Shown: positions 22,601 through 25,882 of the stretch, in pieces | How the letters are laid out: every line of letters begins with the position of its first letter | How positions within the stretch are numbered: the first letter of the stretch is position 1 | Assembly: GCF_913063425.1 (NCBI RefSeq) | Contig: NZ_CAJXYK010000016.1 | Coordinates: 1-64,000, forward strand | Length of the DNA stretch: 64,000 bases | Direction of reading: 5' to 3' | From: an uncultured Thiohalocapsa sp. | GTDB lineage: Bacteria; Pseudomonadota; Gammaproteobacteria; Chromatiales; Chromatiaceae | Notes under the pieces: model-generated | The model's database searches: none | The model's input: only the letters and a program-made list of their open reading frames with translations | What the model was told of the DNA's origin: nothing | Position numbers and translations under genes: made by a program

Positions 22601-23329
22601 ACGACCCGCGAAGCTGAGCGTCTGTGCGCCCCTGCCGGCGGTGAGCCGTTCCATCTCGTCGAAGCTGATGCCGGCGACGCTGCCCCGACCGGTGGTCTCG
22701 ATGTCCCAGGTGAGCGCGCCGGCGGCCCCCACCAGGGCGTCGTCGTCGCCGGCGCCGGTGAGCCGGTCCACACCGGTGAACTGGACGGGACCCACCTGGC
22801 CCGCGTTGGCGCCGGTGAGCTGATAGCTGCGATCGGACGCGGGGCCAGTGAGGCTGTCGGTGCCGAGACCCGCGTTGAAGGCGATGGGAAGGGGCGCGGC
22901 GAGGTCGAACAGGCCGTCGCCGAGCAGCAGGCTGTCATCCAGGGCGCTGCCGTTGATGACGATCTCGCTGGTCTCAGCCAGCGGCTTCTCCTCGATGACA
23001 GCCGGCGCATCACCGCTGCGATCCAGCAGCTGCAGGGTCTCGACCCCCTCGTCATCTGTGGTGAGGCGCAGCTCCAGGTCCGCCGCGGTCGCCGCGGTGT
23101 AGGTCAAGGGGTCGGCGGAGAGGAGCAGCCGGGGCTCCAGCGGCTCCATCAGCACGCAGGGGCGGCCCGCCTGCGAGCGTCGCTCGGCGCCCCGCAGCAG
23201 CCGCCTGACCCAGGCACCGACGCCATCGCGCCGCCGCGGCATCATCGCTTGCACTGCGTCGCCAGGGCCTGTTGACGCCGGCGACAACCGGGGTCGGGAT
23301 GCCTTGATCTGCGCGAAGGGAAAGGACAT
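1676..23329 (-). CDS. Giant LEPR-XLL-type repetitive secreted protein (about 7,217 aa)
   Basis: One uninterrupted frame of 7,218 codons. The start chosen is ATG at 23329, with AAGGG about nine bases upstream; an in-frame upstream start at 23437 has no such support. The N-terminus is basic and lacks a classical signal peptide. Residues 64-74 read LEPRLLLSADP, the motif that names the LEPR-XLL domain found at the front of very large repetitive exported proteins. Residues about 280-860 carry GGxGxDxLxGG nonapeptide clusters (RTX/haemolysin-type, predicted Ca2+ binding). About 1080-4280 is an array of 55-65-residue beta-strand repeats. About 4300-6550 is mixed: haemagglutinin-like beta-helix segments and several modules with a HGLSTGQQLVY-type motif. 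About 6580-7030 is again GxGxD-rich. The last 180 residues are rich in Pro, Gly and Leu, and no type I secretion tail is recognisable. It is probably an adhesin or S-layer-like fibre. The divergent operon at 23847-30871 is the likely export partner (inference). Confidence 0.85.
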   Translation of the reverse strand: MSFPFAQIKASRPRLSPASTGPGDAVQAMMPRRRDGVGAWVRRLLRGAERRSQAGRPCVLMEPLEPRLLLSADPLTYTAATAADLELRLTTDDEGVETLQLLDRSGDAPAVIEEKPLAETSEIVINGSALDDSLLLGDGLFDLAAPLPIAFNAGLGTDSLTGPASDRSYQLTGANAGQVGPVQFTGVDRLTGAGDDDALVGAAGALTWDIETTGRGSVAGISFDEMERLTAGRGAQTLSFAGRATGVVVDLERGEATGFEGISGFRHIIGSDFADRLIGDAAANTLQGRDGDDRLTGGAGSDSLVGGSGADVVVAARDADMTLANTSLTIGTEGTDSLSGITAAELTGGDGANVLDAAGFSGETTLTGGAGNDTLIGGAGDDRLSGGVGTDSISGGGGTNTLFETADADFTLNDTALTRGADPADSLAAIQRAELTGGDGDNVLDASGFSGRATLIGGAGDDTLIGGSGDDRLTGGAGIDVIDGGAGSNTLVEAGDHKFVLTDSRLDTGEGDDEQVQLRLTGSVTGGSFSLAFGGETTRTIAHDASADRVALALSLLDGLTDEDVAVTAVTGGWDITFTGNRAGENVPDLGIGASDLTGPGAGVTAGVIDGSARSDSLARIQRAELTGGAGGNLLDASAFTAGAVILDGGAGNDTLRGGSGDDTLRGGDGNDVLTGGAGNDSIDGGGHLAADTLTAQRDADMTLTDTALTIGAEVDTLTGIEAAALTGGLGANRLDASGFTGGGVTLDGGGGNDTLVGSDQDDLLTGGAGEDDIDGGGGTDTLAEVRATADFTLTDTGLAVSGEGDNSLRRIEQAILTGGAAAQTIDASAFTLGPVTLMSGGGLDTLRGGADADTFVVDVSNLTGGDVEVDGEAQDEIIVVGIGASLDADFDGFIDYGDVGSLTVERDGTLTVTDDLSRPGRHFTLRAERITVDGAEIDTGDPGGQAGNLTLEARHISIRGGAVLTALGLDPGATTDDGDIRILAEDTADDFRAIGFANVDLTDAGVSISGAGTRIEGRDLTIKATAGAEHFFTPSDFGDFVLADALAGALDTIVGVVDSFSVIAGVGVAESDAHVDVGADVVVHARDFVAHSTAKGAVDVAPISLAAGVAVGVVNTVSETTIAGTINAAGNVTVRASADHSVNVVSDSTGIGGIAGAVAVSVLNSDTTARVADTASITAGGNLTVQGDTIDRNRTLARSTSGADGQVGISLAVSVENGATNAYLDGTATADGDLLVNATQEKQALDVNRLFVIPGIATGVVSAAGVGTTSKGDLLDDAKSSAIGTVTSRITPKVTGFLQSRGPQFIRDLLDEPASNTFDAGAAVTVVVDNNAATARIGDGNADGDMHTADVEALGGITVSASTSNRPDYTAGASVSNEVSDTAQNSTTPAVARFGGSLAVVVGITKNDADAYIGGDATVDAVGEIRVAAQALNQVDPVGLWGVNLVAPFFTDLPTAPDHTSTDGVATVSVGDKVEVGDNHAAGGDVGSWYEYKGKSGGSDLNDQVLDLADTDFTTDDWEAIGNPAADFGIGYIRTLTTYLDANLGLDNNLIDAWSQATAKGQKLAVAGAATVLVLDQDADAVIRDGARINRDAAFQGTHGTATSQAVVVAAESVDHLISLGGNFQTPGVQGSTSPEKKAWKAEGGLQKPGPGLSTDGTGEKTVGAALQVFYHDNDVTAQIQDGVALTADSLLVDADTQVVGVSMGASGGSGGSVGFNGSFQVTVVTNSTRAQIDNGATIDVGSEAISDEIDESLRVTAADSTNLVSVVGGVALSDGIGIGASVAVNALTRNTEALLGNHFAADSIGTRGSVAVGGDSLIRARNSGFIGTFAVAGAKGGGRQPSTTPSNPGPGSGGTTGSDGSAQSNADLAAWQTKMSAVLTEMQGKGKVAGGVAQAGQANSSNQTGIGIAGAVGVNIVNDDSRAYLLDTGTVTITGGALDIEAENAGVVLSLAGAVAFASGAGSSTGKAAGVSGAFAINTAVGTTEAYLDGASSITADALTIDAERTGTLVSLAAGIAAATGKTSVAVAGSVSVNVADNVTEAALRSTTGHVAGNVTVQALDDTDIIQIAGSGGFGGRVGVGVAIAVDVLSNQVLATMDQVTGFQHGGALSVAATGDGLIVSVTGSAGVATGGGGKGVAVAGTLAVNVVENTVTASILDSTTLDTSAGNVTVSADDAASIYTFAGGFAAGRTAGFGVALALNFIENDVDSDITGSRLRTSGGLTTRAGEEAVLVAVALGGAGAEKLAVSGAVAVNSTANETQARIAAGSDIRVGGPVAVTTTDSTTSIVVAGGVAFSRAGAVGAGIGVNLIENRATAAIDSAKVEATGGDQTIDIGATASQVLVSVVIGGAGADKIAVGGAVAVNEIENTVEARAGNGADLDAAGRIGIAAADSSTMVVVAGAGAGARTAAVGAAVGTTQVDNRVHADIIGADLTSSGGAIEVTAGFAPPSAIRDVSQMGVGTADVELPDTEQAQIVNVTIAGAGAKTFAGGAAISLNWLRNDVRASIRGGAEVIADGQITVAANDDAEIDSIALAGGGAQTAGIGAAIAYNYIGGDPGDPSREVPADPEATDAGRVFAYIDNADVESLSGQVSVLAGARARLINVTLGGAGAQSVAVAGSISINFIRNIVEARIADGATVTGDTGVNLSATASPLMVIVAGAGAGAQSLALGAASATNDIRSSVNAVIRGAGTVVTADTGDVQVLAQVVSRSDWTDIKNRDDFRDQDDIDFDAQIWSFTAAGSGAQTAAGAGSISLTWLRNSVAADIGPGASVRAIDGSVSVQAYDHATMNTLAGAGTGSGNAAVGASIAYNYVGGNPDDPTSSARNSITAGIDAATVNAGAVTVAAESDATINNLSVAGSGAGSGAIAGAFSLNWIRKSVDASVSGGAQVTSTGDIAVTADDTSEIHSIAGQVSGAGTLAAGAAIAYNEISNQVEASIAGLATQVRVATGNAGDIRIEAHSAPEVFTIAAGIAGSGTAALAGSSAATIVENDVNALIHSARVTTDDNLLLLAESDDRVQSYVGTFSGSGTFGAGGSVVVNELRNDTRAYITGDARVIARGDGGAMDVKRWAPDNAGTESTEAMRGLAVIATATEDLDVIAVAGGVAGQVGIGLNLVFNTIDDSTLAYIHDSQVNSSSDRGGAVKVRAHHAAEIDSTGGALGVGLGIAGAGAAVDTNTLHSETKAYISDDGDTDRVYAGDGLEVSALSREDVLTASVGVGGGLYAGIAGAASAVDSSSSTHAYLDRGQVLATGRVDIAADSRVRAEYGVGAGAVGVVGAGGAVAVGIFGGSTRAYVVGSSVNATGSISVSARAVEDFDLFAGTASVGGAALAGAVTVLTTGSLTEAFIGRDAAGRDSTLTAGGAVLVSAIGTTYADDIAGSITAGGIAAGAAVDVIIIKNTVGAAIGDGTSVTAADDVDVTAEATRDVDSLVIAGGGGAGSVGIAGSISVVSIGTGITDDDASGEAAPANDVLDDTFGGVNGLSDDPDDVVAQRARQSASDSRAGVDALRIGKDTSTTGTSASIGREASVTAGADGSGSILVQAIEDLLLEATTGQGAVGAIASVGGSVTVVSIGSVVAASVGRKSVLTAPSRIDIDAQFDATDVKAEAYGGSAGGTLGLGAQVVMITDTATQAAFVEGATQDMDGTAIRRAGVLDVTATGDRSYQVYAKGVAAGALAAGVSLGHAAVGGSTLAYLGTHTQVGQGTGNSVGAVNLSADSDVTLDVDIWTVAAGIGAGAVNPATASADPKVYAYIDADSAVTATGAVTLSAGMTPRLTANVWGVAAGGLAVGVSVTDIEIAPVVAATLGDPEDSTAGAVTLSAGSLSLSAQIDLPTSGHSAWVKSEGVAGALVGVDSTNATIDNDSSVIAVIGDGASLTVGGAVAVSADNQGRQAAEANSAAGGGIAMGVAMSAARSNTLTTARLGDGVDLTAASLSLTAAGAQDNFADTVAGSGGVVAGAGAGASTRNDSITTAGIGAGAANRGIDLTGAGDGTLTIAATNTATFHTRTRTTGGGVLSGTGAENRSGVSSTVRAAVGAGQDIRTRDAALSADNILRKEAFNDGSATIYGTTGGAAAGAGAGSETDISLATEVLIGAGTELDAFKRSGESAGDILLRARNDTIVEDRVHLETGGALAGAGSESFIRVHTARAEVDIGADAELRSDGRILALTGGEAELSSKVNQNTYGAGTVGVAETISRITPENRVDVHAGAHLRAAGDLVLAAGSDGERNRDEYAVKAETDTFAGSAIPIELVDSTARILATNLIDIAGGALLETGGDALLHADFEFGAIDLVTRAKSVSWVSALGDAINGETAEELVGGNGSAEAKGSVAMDGTVRTGLNRHQAIILDQYALPSDTATPEAQRVGHRSFTIDPGAPGTVSGDAVHVGAAHGFQTGDLVQYNSGGGLPVGGLVDGQAYFAVRLDADSLRLAQTRDAALSGAYLALDPSQASGDAHALSAKSNGIDYSVAFVPKAADLVDELLYAQEQLATYDVQGVNNNQNLVDFYESEVERLRALLEAEGLIEYPDPVNNPGYWIPVTTDALAVTVDPITAKTGRIDVRSGQLGGTGLFDSPRDASVEVINHTPSDLIVQGVEIPDSNAGLWLNGFLMADNQDVAASNDANADLNNRIGDDPDVVPASADFAAVPAPGSASLPDLRIENTFDRRAFDSSSPYYDPANPSAEYPDPDILIEGPVINILGDVSIVTQGDLGAEAEIRAGGNLQLLSGGTVVLGGQTERNIAGREIYGFLKSRLGTGGLMTSYVPGAVANLLNTPSDVVGISADRIIVDANYININGIIESGDDGYDITIDPDDIPFWLPLLPHGTYDLPGVSNDDVVVRFNAATNQIEVREIRVSGGYIDLTGHILSSSPGEIRLLGGYGEIDITNHTAFDLVVDQALDASSRGEGTLIIKDKAQGGADGLPATIYRYQDDGTVQRTVGNGPPQSVGASSVYDTQNGWRWGFNVYQEQDTTRYKTEVTDTWLDIDFLVPDPDDVEWDRVEPAGPPVLTDEGPYYFRDTGDTSAYAFDRQTVSSYTGPIEVIEDKVDTTWYGRKTYTKTIQQKTTEGTMASHSVRADRDIKVSFLGGTAADVSITSTRAGADVLLDAPIRNTSGTTRIDSAGAIRSRAEAAIVGGRHLDLDAATGIDVRTELANTGFHGLDARTDNGSVDIREATGDLGVGLVQAAAGGDVTLDVPDGAITAGRAANGAWLAGRVEGGSVTLDAGAGGIGTSTARPLLLDSNNANVPIGPSIDERVNVTAAGDIFLREVVGDLRLESAIASGGDVWLDVPAGSLVDANDSAVRDERSYNELLNGLWTDMRLTAGTGATDRINDTLESWTQLREQEYQTYWEYRQRQPAAPLATAETAPLEAGREYFVIADAGGIGLAASGADALAGNALDLLPAAATGTAHGISVASFQLDTDAQVGSADDSIGIPGRVFADGDAVTYSRDGGSADIGLDEGVTYYVQVLAGDPDRFRLSRDAAGTDPVDLSAAADTRLHRLDRLALFAPADVDGTTDRIDLDAAALGLSTGDIVRYSRGGAGDQALRVRSTTTLEDGAGYYVILDGADGVQLAASPTDAAAGRAIDIDSAGALGHLHQLYDLSSKQSHSFDPIADVDSAADRIRLGAGHGLSTGQQLVYLTSVYDPGFNPGLSAAEEDAYRDFYREQGAAEGKTGAELDAHVDDAIATLEARRQVEYQALHTQYGQLTDAAGNPNTWLTHAEIYEPDFEVVLSPDERAELSAGIEVWTEEQIFYAMGAGVLEPIADTTTEIEDPNATGADITLTADEHIGRTGNRIVIDLTASLSDEQRVALAAAEREDVTFLSDTPQSARVIIAGHDLIRIDGGTWDSDRFRLGGPVELWGNSANDSRDTGNIYSVAAIDGATLTLADTFADGSPVTLTTELFRDIELAPVVLDPLGGLPAGVSVTGIVIEQREDFDVDASGLINADAGGQAYLGSEEVMRIGHVTAVDDIRIKGQQDVLDAAPSGPAVTGTGLIIESGRGNIGHADGSGDFRIDLLGTGTLTARADGDVRVEEVTGDMRIETVFAQNGRAELTAAGGIVDALGNIYANIATGLDLVLTARSGPIGGADNPLEIDVGRNGTLTATATGDIVLAETAGDMNVRRVQSSGGDVSLSADLSIFDAADAAGGGTTGYTPPGSPDGTDPLPRADVIGNDISLTAGTGGAFGNIGVSGNDLDLDTAFSGGGVLRAESLGFAYLIETTGDLGVHSVGTAGQAFIAAPVGSIVNARDDGGSNVTGGRVYFFAAQDVGTDAKPLMTSIGFAEGRAVNGSAYVYNAGAVTVGGVTGGDDGIQAGGEVRFVASSPVTVENSVLAVDDIRIIAMDDAADNDADGTSTPANPADDADHLRVRGQDLLGNPLRIESTAGEVQLLAGDDFILEDGATVQAASRVRIHADYQGTEAGIGYAYLFGPANADPGSGAVIELVGDVLAPEIEVHGHNDADTIVLRSLADGSRIRLYTHLGADLIHIGSNAAPDANSGGVLDAIKGEVWIDGGFDARDRLVLDETGEMDPGPRAGKLSGSALRGLGMGDDEADTWFDHGIYYSQLGRLDLNLGDAGGELTVGGTHGGETHITGGAGSDDINVVRTGGTTIIDTAAGADRLWLKTLGQTSTVATGSGDDWVRVELQGGSTSLDTGSGADHIEGTVAAGQLTLSAGADADHVALALTSATATLDGGDGDDDFALEGQSGTTDVLGGDGADSLDIEQRNGVLNARLGNGADTLTGDAIAARLDLDGEADDDRFDIVVTNAIATLTGAAGSDALNLRAQGSSVDIRAGEEADTISAVGTDSTLDIDAGGGADQVVLTRAGGDTEVRAGAGSDRLEVHAASGALRLFGDADDDAFVFGRPVGAGRDAEQVSGSITVDGGAGDDQLTVDNSAMTRGIGFIVDTASLAGVGTATLDYAGIAALTLHFGTGADDITVSGTSAAASIASGAGADQVQVRAAAAPVHLDTGAGDDSIQLGDAAGMAALTARIDVDGGADQDRLMLFNNAVGDIRVTDTEITGAGPAAGIGHQGIEVIEADTATLDDQTSAAFPGRLSLGTPSLALFPLPPTGGPGTGLPPIPPTPPVLPTPGTLPPVPPSGPTGGPLLPLPPLPMTPLPSVPVPPLPLMTLSAPGTTGTLGTTSLSAGAAGGLGYIATPAAPPAPSAPTLLFDGAAGSFTPAAPPPPADWLIDPPAPVTPLAPIEPINWTPVGL
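2230..3600 (-). repeat. Region encoding C-terminal GxGxD (calcium-type) repeats
   Basis: Codes for residues about 6580-7030 of the giant protein. The pattern is short beta strands separated by turns such as GGAGSDDI, GSGADHI and GGDGDDDF, at intervals of about 18-20 residues. This is longer spacing than the canonical nine-residue RTX period seen near the N-terminus, so the ladder may be a looser beta-roll. Confidence 0.7.
10490..20090 (-). repeat. Region encoding about fifty 55-65-residue beta-strand repeats
   Basis: Residues about 1080-4280 of the giant protein. A typical unit reads: a Val/Ile-rich strand, then an AGGxAxxxxxAVGAAxxxN segment, then an xIxNxVxAxI segment, then GAxVxAxGxVxV. 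Units are degenerate at DNA level (no long perfect repeats seen), which points to an old array under protein-level selection. The copy number is my estimate from length divided by unit size. Confidence 0.7.
20750..22500 (-). repeat. Region encoding N-terminal RTX-type GGxGxDxL repeats
   Basis: Residues about 280-860 of the giant protein. Several blocks of two to four nonapeptides such as GGAGNDTLIGGAGDDRLSGG are separated by 40-60-residue linkers containing a repeated LTGGDGxNVLDASGFSG-type strand. The RTX family binds Ca2+ at these turns and folds after export. Confidence 0.85.
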
Positions 23330-23846
23330 GGTGACTGACCCTTGAAACCTTTCAGGTGGTTGGCGTGAGCGTGCGCCGCAGCAGCCAGGCCCCGCGGCGC
23401 CCGGGGTGGGTCCCGGCATGGACCGTGTGCGCCGCACCGGCGCAGGCCCCTGCCGCCGCGGCGCAACATTCTTGACAACGGCTCAGGGTATTAAATCGTG
23501 CCGGCCTGCGGCTATCCCTGTCATCGGCGTTTCGCCGCCCTTCTTCGCCGCACCGGCATCAGCGCACAACTGTATTTTGGATAAGTGGATGCCGTATACA
23601 GTTTCGCGGGGATGAGTGTCCCTGTATCGGTCATATTTACGAGCCGCTCTGTGCGAAAATACCGGCGGCCGGCTTCGTGTAACGCTTAGGCTGTCACAAT
23701 GATCACCGCCGCAGGATGAGAACGCCCCGCCGACGCCACTCGGCTGCCAGGGTCAAGTCGGGCAGGACCGGGCGGCACAGGGTCCGCCTCGACATCACCA
23801 CGCGCGGCCCTGAGCCCCCGCCGGCGCCGCACCTCCCGCAGTGGCC
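23330..23846. other. Divergent intergenic region between the giant gene and the export operon
   Basis: A 517-base region, long for this compact DNA, between two divergent transcription units. Its centre (about 23470-23700) is notably AT-richer than the flanks. It contains a TTGACA at 23472 without a well-spaced -10 element, and an inverted repeat described separately. It must carry the promoters for both sides. I cannot fix transcription starts by eye. Confidence 0.5.
23568..23603. promoter_or_regulatory. Perfect 8-bp inverted repeat, candidate operator
   Basis: AACTGTAT (23568-23575) and ATACAGTT (23596-23603) are exact reverse complements separated by 20 bases. They sit in an AT-rich patch midway between the divergent giant gene and the HlyD/M50/SecA operon. 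The geometry fits a dimeric regulator contacting the same DNA face. No regulator gene is seen next to it. Confidence 0.4.
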
Positions 23847-25856
23847 ATGAGCACCGACAGCAGCACCACAGCCGGGCAAGCGCCCGCCCTCGACGGCAGC
23901 CGAAGCGCCGGCGCGGACTTCACCGACCCCGCCGCCTGGGAGCGCCTCCAGGACGCGGCGGACCCGCAGGCCTTCGCCGCCGCCTGGCTGGACCTGCAAT
24001 GCCGCCTGCTCGGCGATGTCACCCTGGCCGTGCTGGTGCTGCACGACACCGACACCGGCGAGCTGCGCCCGCAGTGCTGGTGGCAGCCGCCGGCGGCGGA
24101 CGCCACCGCCGGCAGCAGCGCCACCGCACCCGAGGCCGCCCACCCGGCGCTCACCGCCGTCGCCGAGCTGGCGGTGGCGCAGCGCCGCGGTGCGGTGCGC
24201 CGGCGCGGCGGCGACGGACCGGCGGATGCCGGGAACACCACGCGTGGGGACGCCCGTGACGTCTACGCCTGGCCGCTGATGACCGGCGAGCGGGTGGCGG
24301 GCGTCGTCGCCGTCGAAGCCGCGCACCGCGGGGAGCCGCGCATGCAGCAGGTGATGCGCCTGCTGCAATGGGGCGCCGCCTGGTGGCAGCCGCGCCTAAC
24401 CGCGTCGGACAGTGCCGGCGGGCACCAGGCGCACACCGGCGTGCTCGGTGTCCTGGTGAGCGCCATGGAGGCCAACGGGCTCGCCGCCGCGGCCACCGCT
24501 GCCGTCACCGAGCTGGCCCTGGTGCTGGACTGCGACCGCGTCGCCTACGGCAGCCGCCCCGGCCGGCACGTGCGGGTGCGCGCCCTGTCCCACTCCGCCC
24601 AGTTCAACAAGAAGAGCAGCCTGCTGCGCGACATCGGCGCCGCCATGGACGAGGCCATGGACCAGCAGGCCACCGTCCTGCTGCCGGAGCCCGCGGCTGC
24701 CGACGCAGCCGGCGCCGGCCTCGCCACCCACGCCGCCCGCCGCCTCGCCGAGCGCCACGGCGCCCGCGCCCTCTGCGTGCTGCCACTGGCCGACGCCGGG
24801 CACATCGTCGGCGCCCTCAGCCTGGAACGGGATGCGGAGCGCCCCTTCACGGCGGCGGAGCAGGCCCTCGCGGAGCACACCGCCACCCTGCTCGGCCCGG
24901 TGCTGGAGGCCAAGCGCCGGGACGATCGCTGGATCGGCGCCAAGAACCTGGACGCCTTCATCGGGCTGCTCGGCCGGCTCTTCGGGCGCGGGCACCTGGT
25001 GCTCAAGACCAGCGCGCTCGGACTGCTGGCGGTCGCGGTTTTTCTGGCCACGGCCACCGGCGCCTACCGCATCAGCGCGCCGGCGACGCTGGAGGGGCGG
25101 GTGCAGCGGGCACTCACCGCGCCGCTGGACGGCTTCATCGCCGGCACCGCCGTGCGCCCCGGGGACCTGGTGCGGGCAGGCGACCTGCTGGCGCAACTGG
25201 AGGACAAGGACCTCAAGCTGGAGCAGGCCAAGTGGGAGGCGGAGCGGGCCAAGCTCGCGCGGGAATACAGCCAGGCCATCGCCGAGCGCGACCGGGCGCA
25301 GATGCGCATCCTCGGCGCCCGCATCGACCAGGCCGAGGCACGCGCGGCGCTGCTCGCCGAGCAGCTCGCGCGCACCAGGCTCACGGCCCCCTTCGACGGC
25401 GTGGTGGTCTCCGGTGACCTGAGCCAGTCCATCGGCGCGCCGGTTTCCCGCGGCGACCTGCTCTTCGAGCTGGCGCCGCTGGACGACTACCGGGTGGTGC
25501 TGGAGGTGGACGAGCGCGACATCGCCCGGGTGCACCCGCGCCAGCCCGGGCGGGTGGCCCTGGCGGGCCTGCCGGAGGAGCCTCTGCCCATCGAGGTGGT
25601 CAAGCTCACGCCGGTGGCGGAAGCGCAGGCGGGCGACAACCGCTTCCGGGTGGAGGCACGGCTGCAATTGACGGCGCCCGGGGACGCCGGTGTCGGGGCC
25701 GACGCCGCGGTGCTGGACGCCGCCACTCTCACCCTGCTGCGGCCCGGCATGCGCGGCATCGGCAAGCTCGACGCGGGCGAGCGCAAGCTGTTCTGGATCT
25801 GGACCCATCGGCTTGCGCACTGGCTGCGCATGCAGTGGTGGTCCTGGGCCGGCTGA
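23847..25856 (+). CDS. GAF-domain / HlyD-type membrane fusion protein
   Basis: A protein of about 669 residues. The N-terminal 340 residues are cytoplasmic and contain GAF-like sensor sequence (about 210-340, including LCVLPLADAGHIVGALSLE). One transmembrane helix follows at about 382-402 (TSALGLLAVAVFLATATG). The remainder is a HlyD/RND-type periplasmic adaptor: a split biotinyl-lipoyl half (APLDGFIAGTAVRPGDLVRA), a short coiled-coil hairpin (about 450-510), the second lipoyl half (RLTAPFDGVVVSGDLSQSIG) and a beta-barrel. The start is ATG 23847; a GTG six bases earlier is possible, and neither has a clear ribosome binding site. It opens the operon, and its stop lies 26 bases before the M50 gene start. 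The fusion suggests an inner-membrane adaptor whose activity responds to a cytoplasmic small molecule or partner (inference). Confidence 0.8.
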   Translation: MSTDSSTTAGQAPALDGSRSAGADFTDPAAWERLQDAADPQAFAAAWLDLQCRLLGDVTLAVLVLHDTDTGELRPQCWWQPPAADATAGSSATAPEAAHPALTAVAELAVAQRRGAVRRRGGDGPADAGNTTRGDARDVYAWPLMTGERVAGVVAVEAAHRGEPRMQQVMRLLQWGAAWWQPRLTASDSAGGHQAHTGVLGVLVSAMEANGLAAAATAAVTELALVLDCDRVAYGSRPGRHVRVRALSHSAQFNKKSSLLRDIGAAMDEAMDQQATVLLPEPAAADAAGAGLATHAARRLAERHGARALCVLPLADAGHIVGALSLERDAERPFTAAEQALAEHTATLLGPVLEAKRRDDRWIGAKNLDAFIGLLGRLFGRGHLVLKTSALGLLAVAVFLATATGAYRISAPATLEGRVQRALTAPLDGFIAGTAVRPGDLVRAGDLLAQLEDKDLKLEQAKWEAERAKLAREYSQAIAERDRAQMRILGARIDQAEARAALLAEQLARTRLTAPFDGVVVSGDLSQSIGAPVSRGDLLFELAPLDDYRVVLEVDERDIARVHPRQPGRVALAGLPEEPLPIEVVKLTPVAEAQAGDNRFRVEARLQLTAPGDAGVGADAAVLDAATLTLLRPGMRGIGKLDAGERKLFWIWTHRLAHWLRMQWWSWAG

Positions 25857-25882
25857 GCACCCATCGCAGCACCTTTCAGGAC

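Noticed and set aside
2228-23275. Long plus-strand reading frames opposite the giant gene (up to about 1,290 codons)
   Set aside because: They mirror the codon bias of the minus-strand gene, are rich in Ala, Gly, Val and His without domains, and have no ribosome binding sites. They are antisense shadows.
23472-23500. TTGACA plus TATTAA as a promoter of the export operon
   Set aside because: The spacing is only 11-13 bases, too short for a sigma-70 promoter; the TTGACA may still be part of another arrangement.
23703-25820. Minus-strand frames opposite the GAF-HlyD gene
   Set aside because: Composition is that of a GC-rich antisense shadow, and the plus frame has clear GAF and HlyD motifs.
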